Assembly (NCBI RefSeq): GCF_004521985.1
Contig: NZ_SBHZ01000005.1
Location: 277,522-341,521, forward strand
Direction: 5' to 3'
Length of the DNA stretch: 64,000 bases
Origin: Ectopseudomonas khazarica
Lineage (GTDB): Bacteria > Pseudomonadota > Gammaproteobacteria > Pseudomonadales > Pseudomonadaceae
Below the pieces are notes generated by a model. It searched no databases, was not told the DNA's origin, and saw only the letters and a program-made list of their open reading frames with translations. This document shows, piece after piece, positions 41,775-50,500 of the stretch; the stretch's first letter is position 1; each line of letters starts with the position of its first letter. Both the position numbers and the translations under genes were made by a program.

Positions 41775-43022
41775 ATGCGCCAACTGTCTGCCATTCTGGC
41801 CCTGTGGGCCGCTGTCACCGCCTGTGCGCAGGCTGCCGAGCCGATCACCCTGGGGCTCAACTACCCGCGCACGGGACCGTACAAGGAGGAGGGATTGGCG
41901 CAGATGCGTGGAGCCCTGCTGGCCATCGACGAGCTGAACGCCCAGGGCGGTGTGCTGGGCAGGCCCTTGCGCCTGTCCAGCAAGGACACCGCCTCGCGTC
42001 CGGCCAAGGCGGTGAAGAACGTCGACAAGCTGGCCGCCGAAGGCGCCGCGATGCTCTTCGGCGGCTCCTCCAGCGCGGTGGCCATAGCCGCCGGCAAGCG
42101 CGCCAAGGAGCACGGCCTGCTGTATTTCGGCACCCTCACCTACTCCAACGACACCACCGGCAAGGATGGCCAGCGCTACATGTTCCGCGAGTGCAACAAC
42201 GCCTGGATGAGTGCCAAGGTGCTCGGCCAGTACCTGAGCAAGACCTTGCCCAACAAGCGCTATTTCTACGTGACCTCCGACTACACCTGGGGCCACACCA
42301 CCGAGGCCTCGCTGCGGCAGGCCACGGGCACCGACAACGCCGGCCAGCATGCGGGGGTGCGCGTACCCTTCCCCGGCGCCCGCCTGGCCGACTACCAGGA
42401 TGCCCTGACCCAGGCCGCCTCCAGCAATGCCGAGGTACTGGCGCTGGTGCTGTTCGGCGAAGACCTGGTGCGCGCCATGCGCATCGCCAAGGACCTGGGG
42501 CTGACCGAGCGCATGCAGATCATCGCGCCCAACCTGACCCAGAGCATGGTCGAGCAGGCCGGACCGGACCTGATGCAGGGCGTGATCGGCACCGAACCCT
42601 GGACCTGGCGCGTCCCGGCGCTGGAGAAGTCCACGCGCGGCGAAGCCTTCGTGCAGTCGTTCAAGACCCGCTACGAGATGTACCCGTCCAGCTCCGCCGC
42701 CTCGGCCTACAGCATCGTCCAGCAATGGGCCGATGCCGCCAAGCGCGCCAACAGCCTGGACAGCGAAGCGCTGATCAAGGCGCTCGAAGGCCACCGCTAC
42801 AGCCTGCTGAAAGACGAGCAGCAATGGCGCGCCTTCGACCACCAGAACCTGCAGACCGTCTACGCGGTACGGGTCAAACCACGCGAGGACGTGCTCAAGG
42901 ACCCGCTGAAACAGGACTACTTCGAAATCGTCGACCGCCTCGACGCCAGCACGGCGCTGCCCAGCCTCGCCGAGTGGCAGGCCGAGCGGCGCGCCGGCGG
43001 CCAACCCCTGACCTTGCAATGA
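41775..43022 (+). CDS. Orphan branched-chain-type ABC substrate-binding protein
   Basis: A 415-aa periplasmic protein. The signal peptide ends ACAQA|AEPITLGLNYP (about residue 20). It is a type I periplasmic-binding protein of the Leu/Ile/Val/amide class (RTGPYKEEGLAQMRGALLAI, LFGGSSSAVAIAAGKRAKEH). AAGGAGAAC precedes the start. No permease or ATPase lies with it, and the next gene begins 6 nt after its stop, so it is co-transcribed with acyl-CoA catabolic genes. It may feed another permease or serve as a sensor. It is not close to BraC. Confidence 0.85.
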   Translation: MRQLSAILALWAAVTACAQAAEPITLGLNYPRTGPYKEEGLAQMRGALLAIDELNAQGGVLGRPLRLSSKDTASRPAKAVKNVDKLAAEGAAMLFGGSSSAVAIAAGKRAKEHGLLYFGTLTYSNDTTGKDGQRYMFRECNNAWMSAKVLGQYLSKTLPNKRYFYVTSDYTWGHTTEASLRQATGTDNAGQHAGVRVPFPGARLADYQDALTQAASSNAEVLALVLFGEDLVRAMRIAKDLGLTERMQIIAPNLTQSMVEQAGPDLMQGVIGTEPWTWRVPALEKSTRGEAFVQSFKTRYEMYPSSSAASAYSIVQQWADAAKRANSLDSEALIKALEGHRYSLLKDEQQWRAFDHQNLQTVYAVRVKPREDVLKDPLKQDYFEIVDRLDASTALPSLAEWQAERRAGGQPLTLQ

Positions 43023-43028
43023 GATGCC

Positions 43029-44192
43029 ATGGACTTCGAACTCAGTGATGAACAACGCCTGCTGACCGACAGTGCCCGCGCCTTCGCCGCGCGGGAACTG
43101 GCGCCCTACGCCGCCGACTGGGATCGCGACCACCACTTCCCGGTCGAGGTGATCCGCCGCGCGGCCGAACAGGGCTACCTGGCCCTGTACATCACCGAGG
43201 AGGACGGCGGCCTGGGGCTGTCGCGCCTGTCCAGCGCACTGATCTTCGAACAACTGGCGGCCGGCTGCGTGGCCACCACCGCCTACCTGACCATCCACAA
43301 CATGGCCACCTGGATGCTCGCCAGCTTCGCCGACCAGGCACTCAAGGACGCCTGGCTGCCCGGGCTGATCAGCGGCCGGTCGCTCGCCTCCTACTGCCTG
43401 ACCGAGCCGGACGCCGGCTCCGACGCCGCCAACCTGCGCACACGGGCGCGGCGCGACGGCGACGACTACCTGCTCGACGGCAGCAAGTGCTTCATCTCCG
43501 GCGCGGGGGCCAGCGACGTGCTGATCGTCATGGCGCGCACCGGCGAGGAAGGCGCCCGGGGCATCTCCTGCTTCCTGGTGCCGGCCGACGCCCCCGGCGT
43601 GCGCTACGGTCGCAACGAGGACAAGATGGGCTGGAAGGCGCAGCCGACCCGCAGCATCACCTTCGACGGTGTACGCATCCCCGCCGGCAACCGCATCGGC
43701 CCGGAAGGCGAAGGCTTCGTCTACGCCATGAAAGGCCTCGACGGGGGCCGCCTGAACATCGCCAGCTGCTCGCTTGGCGCCGCCCAGGCCGCACTGGAGC
43801 AGAGCCTGCGCTACGTCGAGGAGCGCAAGCAGTTCGGCAAGGCGCTGAGCGAGTTCCAGGCGCTGCAGTTCAAGCTGGCCGACATGCTCACCGACCTGAC
43901 CGCCAGCCGGCAGATGGTACGCCTGGCCGCGCACAAGCTCGATCATGGCCACGGTGAAGCCAGCCTGTACTGCGCCATGGCCAAACGCTTCGCCACCGAC
44001 CACTGCTTCGGCGTGTGCAACGAAGCCCTGCAACTCCATGGTGGCTATGGCTATCTGAATGACTATCCACTGGAGCGCTGGGTGCGCGATGCACGCGTGC
44101 ACCAGATTCTCGAAGGCACCAACGAAATCATGCGGGTGATCGTCGCCCGCCGCCTGCTGCAGCAGAGCGGCATGCTCGATCGCCTGCTCTGA
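43029..44192 (+). CDS. Acyl-CoA dehydrogenase (probable isobutyryl-CoA dehydrogenase)
   Basis: A 387-aa flavoprotein. YCLTEPDAGSDAANLRT (FAD/substrate segment), RKQFGKALSEFQALQFKLADM and the catalytic-base region RDARVHQILEGTNEIMR are typical of the family; the catalytic Glu is that of LEGTNE or its neighbour. Within the mms operon it most likely oxidises isobutyryl-CoA to methacrylyl-CoA. Starts 6 nt after the binding-protein gene. Confidence 0.92.
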   Translation: MDFELSDEQRLLTDSARAFAARELAPYAADWDRDHHFPVEVIRRAAEQGYLALYITEEDGGLGLSRLSSALIFEQLAAGCVATTAYLTIHNMATWMLASFADQALKDAWLPGLISGRSLASYCLTEPDAGSDAANLRTRARRDGDDYLLDGSKCFISGAGASDVLIVMARTGEEGARGISCFLVPADAPGVRYGRNEDKMGWKAQPTRSITFDGVRIPAGNRIGPEGEGFVYAMKGLDGGRLNIASCSLGAAQAALEQSLRYVEERKQFGKALSEFQALQFKLADMLTDLTASRQMVRLAAHKLDHGHGEASLYCAMAKRFATDHCFGVCNEALQLHGGYGYLNDYPLERWVRDARVHQILEGTNEIMRVIVARRLLQQSGMLDRLL

Positions 44193-44210
44193 AACCTGCA
44201 GGAGCCCCTC

Positions 44211-45029
44211 ATGACGACCGCAATCGAAACCTACAAATCCGGCATCTTCGACCTGACCCACAAGCTCACCGTGGAGAAGCACGGGCACACCGCGCTGATC
44301 ACCATCAACCACCCTCCGGCCAACACCTGGGACCGCGATTCGCTGATCGGCCTCAAGCAGGTGGTCGAACACCTCAACCGCGACGACGAGGTCTACGCCC
44401 TGGTGGTGACCGGACAGGGGCCGAAGTTCTTCTCCGCAGGCGCCGACCTGAACATGTTCGCCGACGGCGACAAGGCTCGCGCCCGCGAGATGGCCAGGCG
44501 CTTCGGCGAGGCCTTCGAGACCCTGCGCGACTTCCGTGGGGTATCCATCGCCGCAATCAACGGCTATGCCATGGGAGGCGGCCTGGAATGCGCCCTGGCC
44601 TGTGACATCCGCATCGCCGAGCGCCAGGCGCAGATGGCCCTGCCGGAAGCTGCCGTGGGCCTGCTGCCCTGCGCGGGCGGCACCCAGGCACTTCCCTGGC
44701 TGGTGGGCGAGGGCTGGGCCAAGCGCATGATCCTCTGCGGCGAACGCATCGACGCCGACACCGCCCTGCGCATCGGCCTGGTCGAGCAGGTGGTCGACAG
44801 CGGCGAAGCACGCGGCACGGCCCTGCTGCTGGCCGCCAAGGTGGCACGGCAAAGCCCGGTGGCGGTACGCACCATCAAGCCGCTGATCCAGGGGGCCCGC
44901 GAACGCGGCTCGAACACCTGGCTGCCCGAGGAGCGCGAGCGTTTCGTCGACCTGTTCGACGCCGACGACACCCGCGAAGGCGTCAACGCCTTTCTGGAAA
45001 AACGCGACCCGCAGTGGCGCAACAAATGA
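44211..45029 (+). CDS. Enoyl-CoA hydratase
   Basis: A 272-aa crotonase-fold enzyme. AGGAGC precedes the ATG. The oxyanion-hole segments FFSAGADLNMFADGD and AINGYAMGGGLECALACDIR, with Glu in LPEAAVGLLPCAGGTQ, are typical. In this operon it should hydrate methacrylyl-CoA to 3-hydroxyisobutyryl-CoA. Followed by a 100-bp gap with palindromic repeats. Confidence 0.92.
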   Translation: MTTAIETYKSGIFDLTHKLTVEKHGHTALITINHPPANTWDRDSLIGLKQVVEHLNRDDEVYALVVTGQGPKFFSAGADLNMFADGDKARAREMARRFGEAFETLRDFRGVSIAAINGYAMGGGLECALACDIRIAERQAQMALPEAAVGLLPCAGGTQALPWLVGEGWAKRMILCGERIDADTALRIGLVEQVVDSGEARGTALLLAAKVARQSPVAVRTIKPLIQGARERGSNTWLPEERERFVDLFDADDTREGVNAFLEKRDPQWRNK

Positions 45030-45044
45030 CCGCACCAGTAGCTA

Positions 45045-45117
45045 GTCGGGTGGATGTCGCCTTTCACATCCACCATTACCCCATCCGGTGGATGGATAGA
45101 GCGCCATCCACCCTACG
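45045..45117. repeat. GGTGGATG-type double hairpin
   Basis: GGTGGATGT/ACATCCACC and GGTGGATGG/CCATCCACC form two adjacent hairpins that fill the gap between two co-directional crotonase genes. This is a known style of intergenic repeat in Pseudomonas. It probably affects mRNA stability in the operon. Confidence 0.7.
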
Positions 45118-45129
45118 CGGGAAAACCTC

Positions 45130-46233
45130 ATGAACCTGCAATTCGAAGAACGCCCCAGCCTGCACGGCTATCGCATCGGCATCGCCAGCCTGGACGCCGA
45201 GAAAAGCCTCAACGCGCTGTCGCTGCCGATGATCGAGGCACTCGACGAGCGCCTGAAAGCCTGGGCCGAAGATCCGACCATCGCCTGCGTGATGCTGCGC
45301 GGCAACGGCCCCAAGGCCTTCTGTGCCGGCGGCGACGTGGTCCAGCTGGTGCACCAGTGTCGCGAGCACCCCGGTGAAGTCCCGCCCCTGGCGCGCCGCT
45401 TCTTCGCCGACGAGTACCGCCTCGACTACCGCATCCACACCTTCCCCAAACCCTTCATCTGCTGGGCCCACGGCCATGTGCTGGGGGGCGGCATGGGCCT
45501 GATGCAGGGCGCCGGCATCCGCATCGTCACGCCGAGCAGTCGGCTCGGCATGCCGGAGATCAACATCGGCCTGTACCCGGACGTCGGCGGCAGCTGGTTC
45601 CTCGCCCGCCTGCCCGGCAGGCTCGGCCTGTTCCTTGGTCTCACCGCCGCCAGCATCAACGCCCGCGATGCGCTGGACCTGAACCTGGCCGACCGCTTCC
45701 TGCGCGATGACCAGCAGCAGGCGCTGCTCGAAGGGCTGGTGCAGCTGAACTGGCGCGAGCAGGCCCCGCTGCAGCTGCACAGCCTGCTGCAGGCCCTGGA
45801 GAACGAAGCCCGTGGCGACCTGCCGGCGGCGCAGTGGCTGCCTCGCCGTGAACGCCTCGACGCACTGCTCGATGTCGCCGAGCCAGCCGCTGCGGTCCAG
45901 GCCCTCAGCGCCCTGCTGGACGACGACGATGCCCTGCTGGCACGGGCGGCGAAAACCCTCGCCGGCGGCTGCCCGCTGACCGCGCACCTGGTCTGGGAAC
46001 AGATCCGCCGTGCCCGTCACCAGTCACTGGCCGACGTGTTCCGCATCGAGTACGCCATGAGCCTCAACTGCTGCCGCCACCCGGAATTTCCGGAAGGCGT
46101 ACGCGCGCGCCTGATCGACAAGGACCACAGCCCGAACTGGCACTGGCCGGATGTCGCCGCGATCCCCGCTGCCGTGATCGACGCGCACTTCGCTCCGGCC
46201 TGGGAGGGCGAGCACCCGCTGGCCGACCTGTAG
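45130..46233 (+). CDS. 3-hydroxyisobutyryl-CoA hydrolase (crotonase family)
   Basis: A 367-aa protein. The longer length and the motifs LRGNGPKAFCAGGDVVQLVHQ, WAHGHVLGGGMGLMQGAGIR and MPEINIGLYPDVGGSWFLARL are typical of HIBCH-type hydrolases, not plain hydratases. It should release 3-hydroxyisobutyrate from its CoA ester, the substrate of MmsB encoded next. NCBI-type annotation often calls it enoyl-CoA hydratase/isomerase. Confidence 0.9.
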   Translation: MNLQFEERPSLHGYRIGIASLDAEKSLNALSLPMIEALDERLKAWAEDPTIACVMLRGNGPKAFCAGGDVVQLVHQCREHPGEVPPLARRFFADEYRLDYRIHTFPKPFICWAHGHVLGGGMGLMQGAGIRIVTPSSRLGMPEINIGLYPDVGGSWFLARLPGRLGLFLGLTAASINARDALDLNLADRFLRDDQQQALLEGLVQLNWREQAPLQLHSLLQALENEARGDLPAAQWLPRRERLDALLDVAEPAAAVQALSALLDDDDALLARAAKTLAGGCPLTAHLVWEQIRRARHQSLADVFRIEYAMSLNCCRHPEFPEGVRARLIDKDHSPNWHWPDVAAIPAAVIDAHFAPAWEGEHPLADL

Positions 46234-46247
46234 CCAGAAGAAACACG

Positions 46248-46270
46248 TAGCCCGGATGAAATCCGGGGAG
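46248..46270. repeat. GTAGCCCGGATGAAATCCGG palindrome
   Basis: Single copy of the GTAGCCCGGAT-n-ATCCGGG family in the 102-bp gap before mmsB. A ribosome-binding AAGGAG follows near 46321. Confidence 0.7.
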
Positions 46271-46335
46271 GCCGGACCGTCAGCCCCACCCGCACGCCTC
46301 GAACGCCGCACGGACAACAACAAGGAGATGCCAGA

Positions 46336-47220
46336 ATGACCCAGATCGCCTTTATCGGCCTTGGCCATATGGGCCTGCCCATGGCTCGCAACCTGCTCAA
46401 GGCAGGCTACCCGCTGAAAGTCTTCGACCTGGTGCGCAGCGCCGTCGACACCCTTGCCGGCGAGGGGGCGATAGCCGCCGTCAGCGCCAGCGCCGCCGTC
46501 GATCAGGCCCAGGTGGTGATCAGCATGCTGCCAGCCAGCCGCCATGTGGAAAGCCTCTACCTGGGGCGCGACGGCCTGCTCGAGCAGCTGCCGGCCGGCA
46601 GCCTGGTGGTCGAGTGCTCCACCATCGCCCCGGAGTCCGCGCGCAAGGTGCATGCGGCGGCGCGCGAACGCGGTATCGAGCTGCTCGATGCGCCGGTGTC
46701 CGGCGGTACCGCAGGCGCCGCCGCTGGCACCCTGACGTTCATGGTCGGCGGTGCCGCCGAGGCTTTGGAAAAGGCCCGGCCGCTGCTCGCGGTCATGGGC
46801 CAGAACATCTTCCACGCGGGCCCGGAGGGTGCCGGCCAGGTCGCCAAGGTGTGCAACAACCAGGTGCTGGCGGTGCAGATGATCGCCACCGCCGAAGCCA
46901 TGGCCATGGGCGTGGCCAACGGCCTGGACCCCGCCGTGCTGGCCGAGATCATGCGGCAGAGTTCGGGTGGCAACTGGACGCTGGAGAAGTACAACCCCTG
47001 GCCTGGGGTGATGGAAAACGCGCCGGCGTCGAAAGGCTACAGCGGCGGGTTCATGGCCGAGCTGATGGCCAAGGATCTCGGCCTGGCCCAGGAAACGGCC
47101 AGCCACCATGGCAACAGTGCGCCGATGGGTGCGCTGGCCCTGCAGCTCTACCGCCTGCTGCTCAAGCAGGGCAAGGGCAAGCAGGACTTCTCGGTGGTGC
47201 AGCAGCTGTTCGTGGAGTGA
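46336..47220 (+). CDS. mmsB: 3-hydroxyisobutyrate dehydrogenase
   Basis: A 294-aa beta-hydroxyacid dehydrogenase. The N-terminal Rossmann motif FIGLGHMGLPMARNL (6-20) binds NAD(P). The substrate segment DAPVSGGTAGAAAGTL (118-133) and catalytic Lys171 (GAGQVAKVCNN) are intact. It oxidises 3-hydroxyisobutyrate to methylmalonate semialdehyde, the substrate of MmsA, closing the valine pathway of this operon. Confidence 0.95.
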   Translation: MTQIAFIGLGHMGLPMARNLLKAGYPLKVFDLVRSAVDTLAGEGAIAAVSASAAVDQAQVVISMLPASRHVESLYLGRDGLLEQLPAGSLVVECSTIAPESARKVHAAARERGIELLDAPVSGGTAGAAAGTLTFMVGGAAEALEKARPLLAVMGQNIFHAGPEGAGQVAKVCNNQVLAVQMIATAEAMAMGVANGLDPAVLAEIMRQSSGGNWTLEKYNPWPGVMENAPASKGYSGGFMAELMAKDLGLAQETASHHGNSAPMGALALQLYRLLLKQGKGKQDFSVVQQLFVE

Positions 47221-47319
47221 TGCCCTGCGGGAGCCGGCGTGCGAGTGAGGTCGCTCACCGGCACGTCGCCTCCCGCACGCAGCGCGATCACCTCAGGCGC
47301 ATCCTCGTCGCGATCGCGT

Positions 47320-47565
47320 TCAACGCAAGCGCTGCAGGTGCAACAGGCCGAACAGCAGTACCTGCAGGCGCTGCCACCAAGGCCCCGGCAGCCCGTGCAG
47401 GCGCGCGCGGAACAGCAGCATCTCGGCAACGTGCGCCAGCAGTACCGCCAGCGCCAGCCAGTTGACCCAGGCGCCCAGCGGCGCAGCGAAGGGATAGAGC
47501 AGGTTGAGCAACGCCACCAGCCAGAACATGGCCAGGACGCCCTTGGCGAAGGACAGCAGGTTCAT
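47320..47565 (-). CDS. DUF1145 small membrane protein
   Basis: An 81-aa protein with two membrane helices (about 5-27 and 33-53) and a basic C-terminal segment rich in Leu and Arg (WWQRLQVLLFGLLHLQRLR). MNLLSFAKGVLAMFWLVALL and WVNWLALAVLLAHVAEML fit DUF1145. Function unknown. The same gene lies between the mms cluster and the alkyl sulfatase in P. aeruginosa. Confidence 0.8.
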   Translation of the reverse strand: MNLLSFAKGVLAMFWLVALLNLLYPFAAPLGAWVNWLALAVLLAHVAEMLLFRARLHGLPGPWWQRLQVLLFGLLHLQRLR

Positions 47566-47689
47566 CGTCAGTCTCCGAGTGGATGAACCCGGAGTGTGCC
47601 GGGCCTGACGCCGTCCGAACGCCTCTCTTTCGACTGGCGTGGCCCTGCCCCAGCGGCGATTCGCCGGGGCATGGCAGCAGCCAGATCGG

Positions 47690-49477
47690 CTAGCGCAGGG
47701 TCAGCCCGAAGGCTTCGTCGGTGAAGTCGAAGCAGCTGAGGAAGCGGCGGATGTCCAGCAGGTTGCCATCGACCTTCACATCCCCCAGCAGCGCGCCCTT
47801 GACCAGGCCCCCCTCGCCGGTCAGCAGGGTGTCCATGAAGCTCTTGTCCATCGACAGGCGCAGTTCGGTGCCCTCGGGAATGCCCTTGTGCAACTGCGCA
47901 ACACCACGCCGTACTTCCAGCGCCCACTGCTCTCCGACATCGGGGAAGCTGAAGCCCAGGGTCATTTCCACGTCGCCGGCCTTCTCCGGGTCGATGCGGG
48001 TCACCCAGTTCTGCAGGAAGCTCTGCGGGGTGAAGCTGCGCACCATGTCCGGCGAGAGGAACACCTTGCGCATCTCGATCGAGCGCTGGCTGATCTCGTC
48101 ACCGTCGAGCTTGCCCTCCAGCTCCATGGCGCTCATCAGGTACCAGTTGCGCCAGTTGATGTTCATGCTGGCGTAGCCCAGCTTGCGGAAGCTGCGCGCC
48201 TTGATGTCGCGCGCCAGCTGGTCGTCGTGATCGACACGGATGGCATAGCCGGCCAGCTCGGCGGCCCACTGGTAATCACCCTTGAGGTAGGCATTGCCGG
48301 CCTCCAGCAGCAGCTTCTCGCGCCCGCCCATCATGGCGATCAGGCGCTCGGCCTTCTGCCGTGGCGGCGTCGGGTCGAGGTCCACCGGGTCACCCTGGAA
48401 CCAGCCCAGGTAGCCGTTGTAGATCTGTCGCACGCTGTGCTTCACCGTGCCGTAGTACTCACGCAGGTAGGGCGTGTAGCCCGCCAGGTGCGGCGGCAGC
48501 TTGACCTTCTCTACCAGTTCGTCCGGCGTCAGCCCCTTGTTCATCCAGCGCACGGTCTGGTCATGGATGTAGGCGATGCCGTCGCGGGTCATGCGCAACA
48601 CTTCCTCCACCGCGTCCTGACCGCTGACCGGGCGACCGTGCAGCGGCACCATGTAGTCGGCCCGGTAGGCGCGCAGCTTGTCCAGGCTGTCGACCCATTG
48701 CACCGGGTCGCGGAACTTGGTGCCGCGCAAGGTGTGGATGTTCGGCAGCGTCGGCCCCTGGTCCACCTCGGCGCTGATCAGCACGCGATTGGCCGGCAGG
48801 TAGAGCACGATCTCGTCCGGCGCCTCGCTGGGGACATGCAGGAACTGCACGTCGAGCCCGGCGATGGTGGTGTCGAGCTTGTCCGCGAAGGTCACCGTCG
48901 GGGCGATGAAGGTGGAAGGCTCCGGAGTGACCAGCGGGCCGATGCCGCCGTTCATGTCCTGCTCGTCCTGCGCCTCGAGGAAGGAGCCGAAGCTGTAGGC
49001 CGAGCGCACACCGAGAATCGGCCCGACCAGTGCGCCCTGGGCCACGACATTGGCCAGCAGGGTGTCGTGGGCGTAGATCTGCACGTCACCGGACTCGACC
49101 TGCTCGCGCGTGACGAACGCCTGCACGCCGTTGATATGGTCCGGATGGAAGTGGGTGTAGACCACCGCCTTCACCGGCTTGTCGGTGATCTTGCGGAACT
49201 CGGCCATGATCTTGCGCGACTCGCTGACCGACTCGCCGGTGTCGACGATGATCAGCCCCTCCGGGGCCTCGATCATCACCACGTTGCCGAGCTGCCAGCC
49301 CACGGCGGAATAGACGTTGTCGGCGACGCGGTAGAGCTGCTGGGCAAAGACCTTGGTGTGGGCCGCCAGCTCGGCGTTGATGCTGGGCTCGATGCGCTCG
49401 GCCGGCAGCTCGGCATAGGCGCTCAGGGGCAGGGAGGCGGCCAGCAGCAGGCCGCTCAAGCGAAGGAATGTGCTCAT
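47690..49477 (-). CDS. SdsA-type alkyl sulfatase
   Basis: A 595-aa secreted or periplasmic enzyme. The start at 49477 gives a signal peptide ending near SAYA (residue 22). The metallo-beta-lactamase zinc motif THFHPDH is at 108-114. Then come the alkyl-sulfatase segments EVDQGPTLPNIHTLRGTK and LVPLHG-type region (MVPLHGRPVSG), a dimerisation domain and a C-terminal SCP2-like domain. P. aeruginosa SdsA1, in the same position beside a divergent LysR gene, hydrolyses SDS to dodecanol and sulfate; this protein is shorter and may have other sulfate-ester substrates. Confidence 0.87.
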   Translation of the reverse strand: MSTFLRLSGLLLAASLPLSAYAELPAERIEPSINAELAAHTKVFAQQLYRVADNVYSAVGWQLGNVVMIEAPEGLIIVDTGESVSESRKIMAEFRKITDKPVKAVVYTHFHPDHINGVQAFVTREQVESGDVQIYAHDTLLANVVAQGALVGPILGVRSAYSFGSFLEAQDEQDMNGGIGPLVTPEPSTFIAPTVTFADKLDTTIAGLDVQFLHVPSEAPDEIVLYLPANRVLISAEVDQGPTLPNIHTLRGTKFRDPVQWVDSLDKLRAYRADYMVPLHGRPVSGQDAVEEVLRMTRDGIAYIHDQTVRWMNKGLTPDELVEKVKLPPHLAGYTPYLREYYGTVKHSVRQIYNGYLGWFQGDPVDLDPTPPRQKAERLIAMMGGREKLLLEAGNAYLKGDYQWAAELAGYAIRVDHDDQLARDIKARSFRKLGYASMNINWRNWYLMSAMELEGKLDGDEISQRSIEMRKVFLSPDMVRSFTPQSFLQNWVTRIDPEKAGDVEMTLGFSFPDVGEQWALEVRRGVAQLHKGIPEGTELRLSMDKSFMDTLLTGEGGLVKGALLGDVKVDGNLLDIRRFLSCFDFTDEAFGLTLR

Positions 49478-49532
49478 GGCGATGGACGTCTTGTTGTTGG
49501 AGTGCTGGCAGGTTGGCAAAGCCTGTTCGATA

Positions 49533-49550
49533 ATTCCAATGCATTCGAAT
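49533..49550. promoter_or_regulatory. 18-bp dyad in the sdsA/sdsB divergent promoter region
   Basis: ATTC-c-AATGCATT-c-GAAT is symmetric except for one C/C pair and sits in the 96-bp gap between the divergent genes. It is a candidate binding site for the LysR regulator. Confidence 0.5.
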
Positions 49551-49573
49551 AAGCAATTTGATGCACAACGCAC

Positions 49574-50494
49574 ATGAACGATCTACGCCAGCTTCGCCAC
49601 TTCGTCGCGCTCGCCGAGCACCAGCACTTCGCCCGTGCCGCTGCCGCCGTGCACCTCAGCCAGCCTGCCCTGAGCCGCAGCATCCAGGCCCTGGAGAGCC
49701 AGCTCGGCTGTACCCTGGTGGATCGCCACAACCGTGGCGTCACCCTCACCGCCCATGGCCGGCTGGTGCTGGAGCATGCCCGGCGCCTGCTGGCCGGCAG
49801 CCTGGCGTTGAGCAACGCGGTCAACCAGCTGGGCAACCTGCAGGCCGGCGAGCTGCGCCTGGGCGCGGGCCCCTACCCCGCCGCCAGGCTGGTACCGCAG
49901 GCGCTCGGCCAGTTGCTGCAGCGCTATCCGCGCGTGCAGGTGAAACTGAACATCGCCAACTGGCTGGAGCTGCGCGACGCGCTGCTGGAGTCGACCATCG
50001 AGCTGTTCGTCGCCGACATCCGCGAACTGCAAGGCGATGCGCAACTGCACATCGAGCCGCTACGGGTGCACCATGGCGTACTGTTCTGCCGCCCGGCGCA
50101 CCCCCTGCTGCAACGGCGCGAGCTGAGCCTCGGCGACCTGCTCGACTTCCCCCTCGCCGGCACGCAGTTGCCGCATGTGGTCGAGCGCAGCCTGAGCGCT
50201 GCCAGCGGCCGTCTGCAGCCGCTGAGCGTGGAGTGCGACAACTTTCTGGTGCTCAAGCGCCTGGTCGCGGGCAGCGACGTGCTGAGCATGGCGCCCTGGG
50301 ACGTGATTGCCGAAGAAGTTCGCAGCGGCCAGCTCTGCCTGCTGCCCATGCAGGCGGAAGGGCTGCACCAGCACTCGGCCTATGGCCTGGTCAGCCGCGC
50401 CGGCCACAGCCTGTCGCCAGCGGCGCAGGCCATGGTCGAGGCGATTCGTCGGGTCGATGAGCAAACCCCGCACAGCGAAACCGTGCGGGGCTGA
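49574..50494 (+). CDS. LysR-family regulator (SdsB-like)
   Basis: A 306-aa protein. The N-terminal winged helix (1-60: LRHFVALAEHQHFARAAAAV, LSRSIQALESQLGCTLVDR) is followed by the LysR effector-binding fold (about 90-295). Its divergent position beside the alkyl sulfatase matches SdsB1 of P. aeruginosa, which activates sdsA1 with sulfate-ester inducers. The last codons are encoded by a GC hairpin (50465-50491). Confidence 0.88.
   Translation: MNDLRQLRHFVALAEHQHFARAAAAVHLSQPALSRSIQALESQLGCTLVDRHNRGVTLTAHGRLVLEHARRLLAGSLALSNAVNQLGNLQAGELRLGAGPYPAARLVPQALGQLLQRYPRVQVKLNIANWLELRDALLESTIELFVADIRELQGDAQLHIEPLRVHHGVLFCRPAHPLLQRRELSLGDLLDFPLAGTQLPHVVERSLSAASGRLQPLSVECDNFLVLKRLVAGSDVLSMAPWDVIAEEVRSGQLCLLPMQAEGLHQHSAYGLVSRAGHSLSPAAQAMVEAIRRVDEQTPHSETVRG
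50465..50491 (+). terminator. GC hairpin inside the 3' end of the LysR gene
   Basis: ACCCCGCACAG and its complement-like GTGCGGGGCT form a stem that encodes the final residues of the regulator. There is no U-tract after it, so intrinsic termination is doubtful; the convergent lipoprotein gene ends 10 bp further on. Confidence 0.4.
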
Positions 50495-50500
50495 ACGGGA

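Noticed and set aside
41712..45035. Minus-strand ORF of 1107 codons opposite the valine operon
   Set aside because: It covers three well-supported catabolic genes on the plus strand and shows only the low-complexity composition expected of a shadow frame.
47690..49477. Beta-lactamase reading of the protein with the THFHPDH motif
   Set aside because: The zinc motif is shared by the whole metallo-beta-lactamase fold, but the length, the TLPNIHTLRG segment and the SCP2-like C-terminus are those of alkyl sulfatases.
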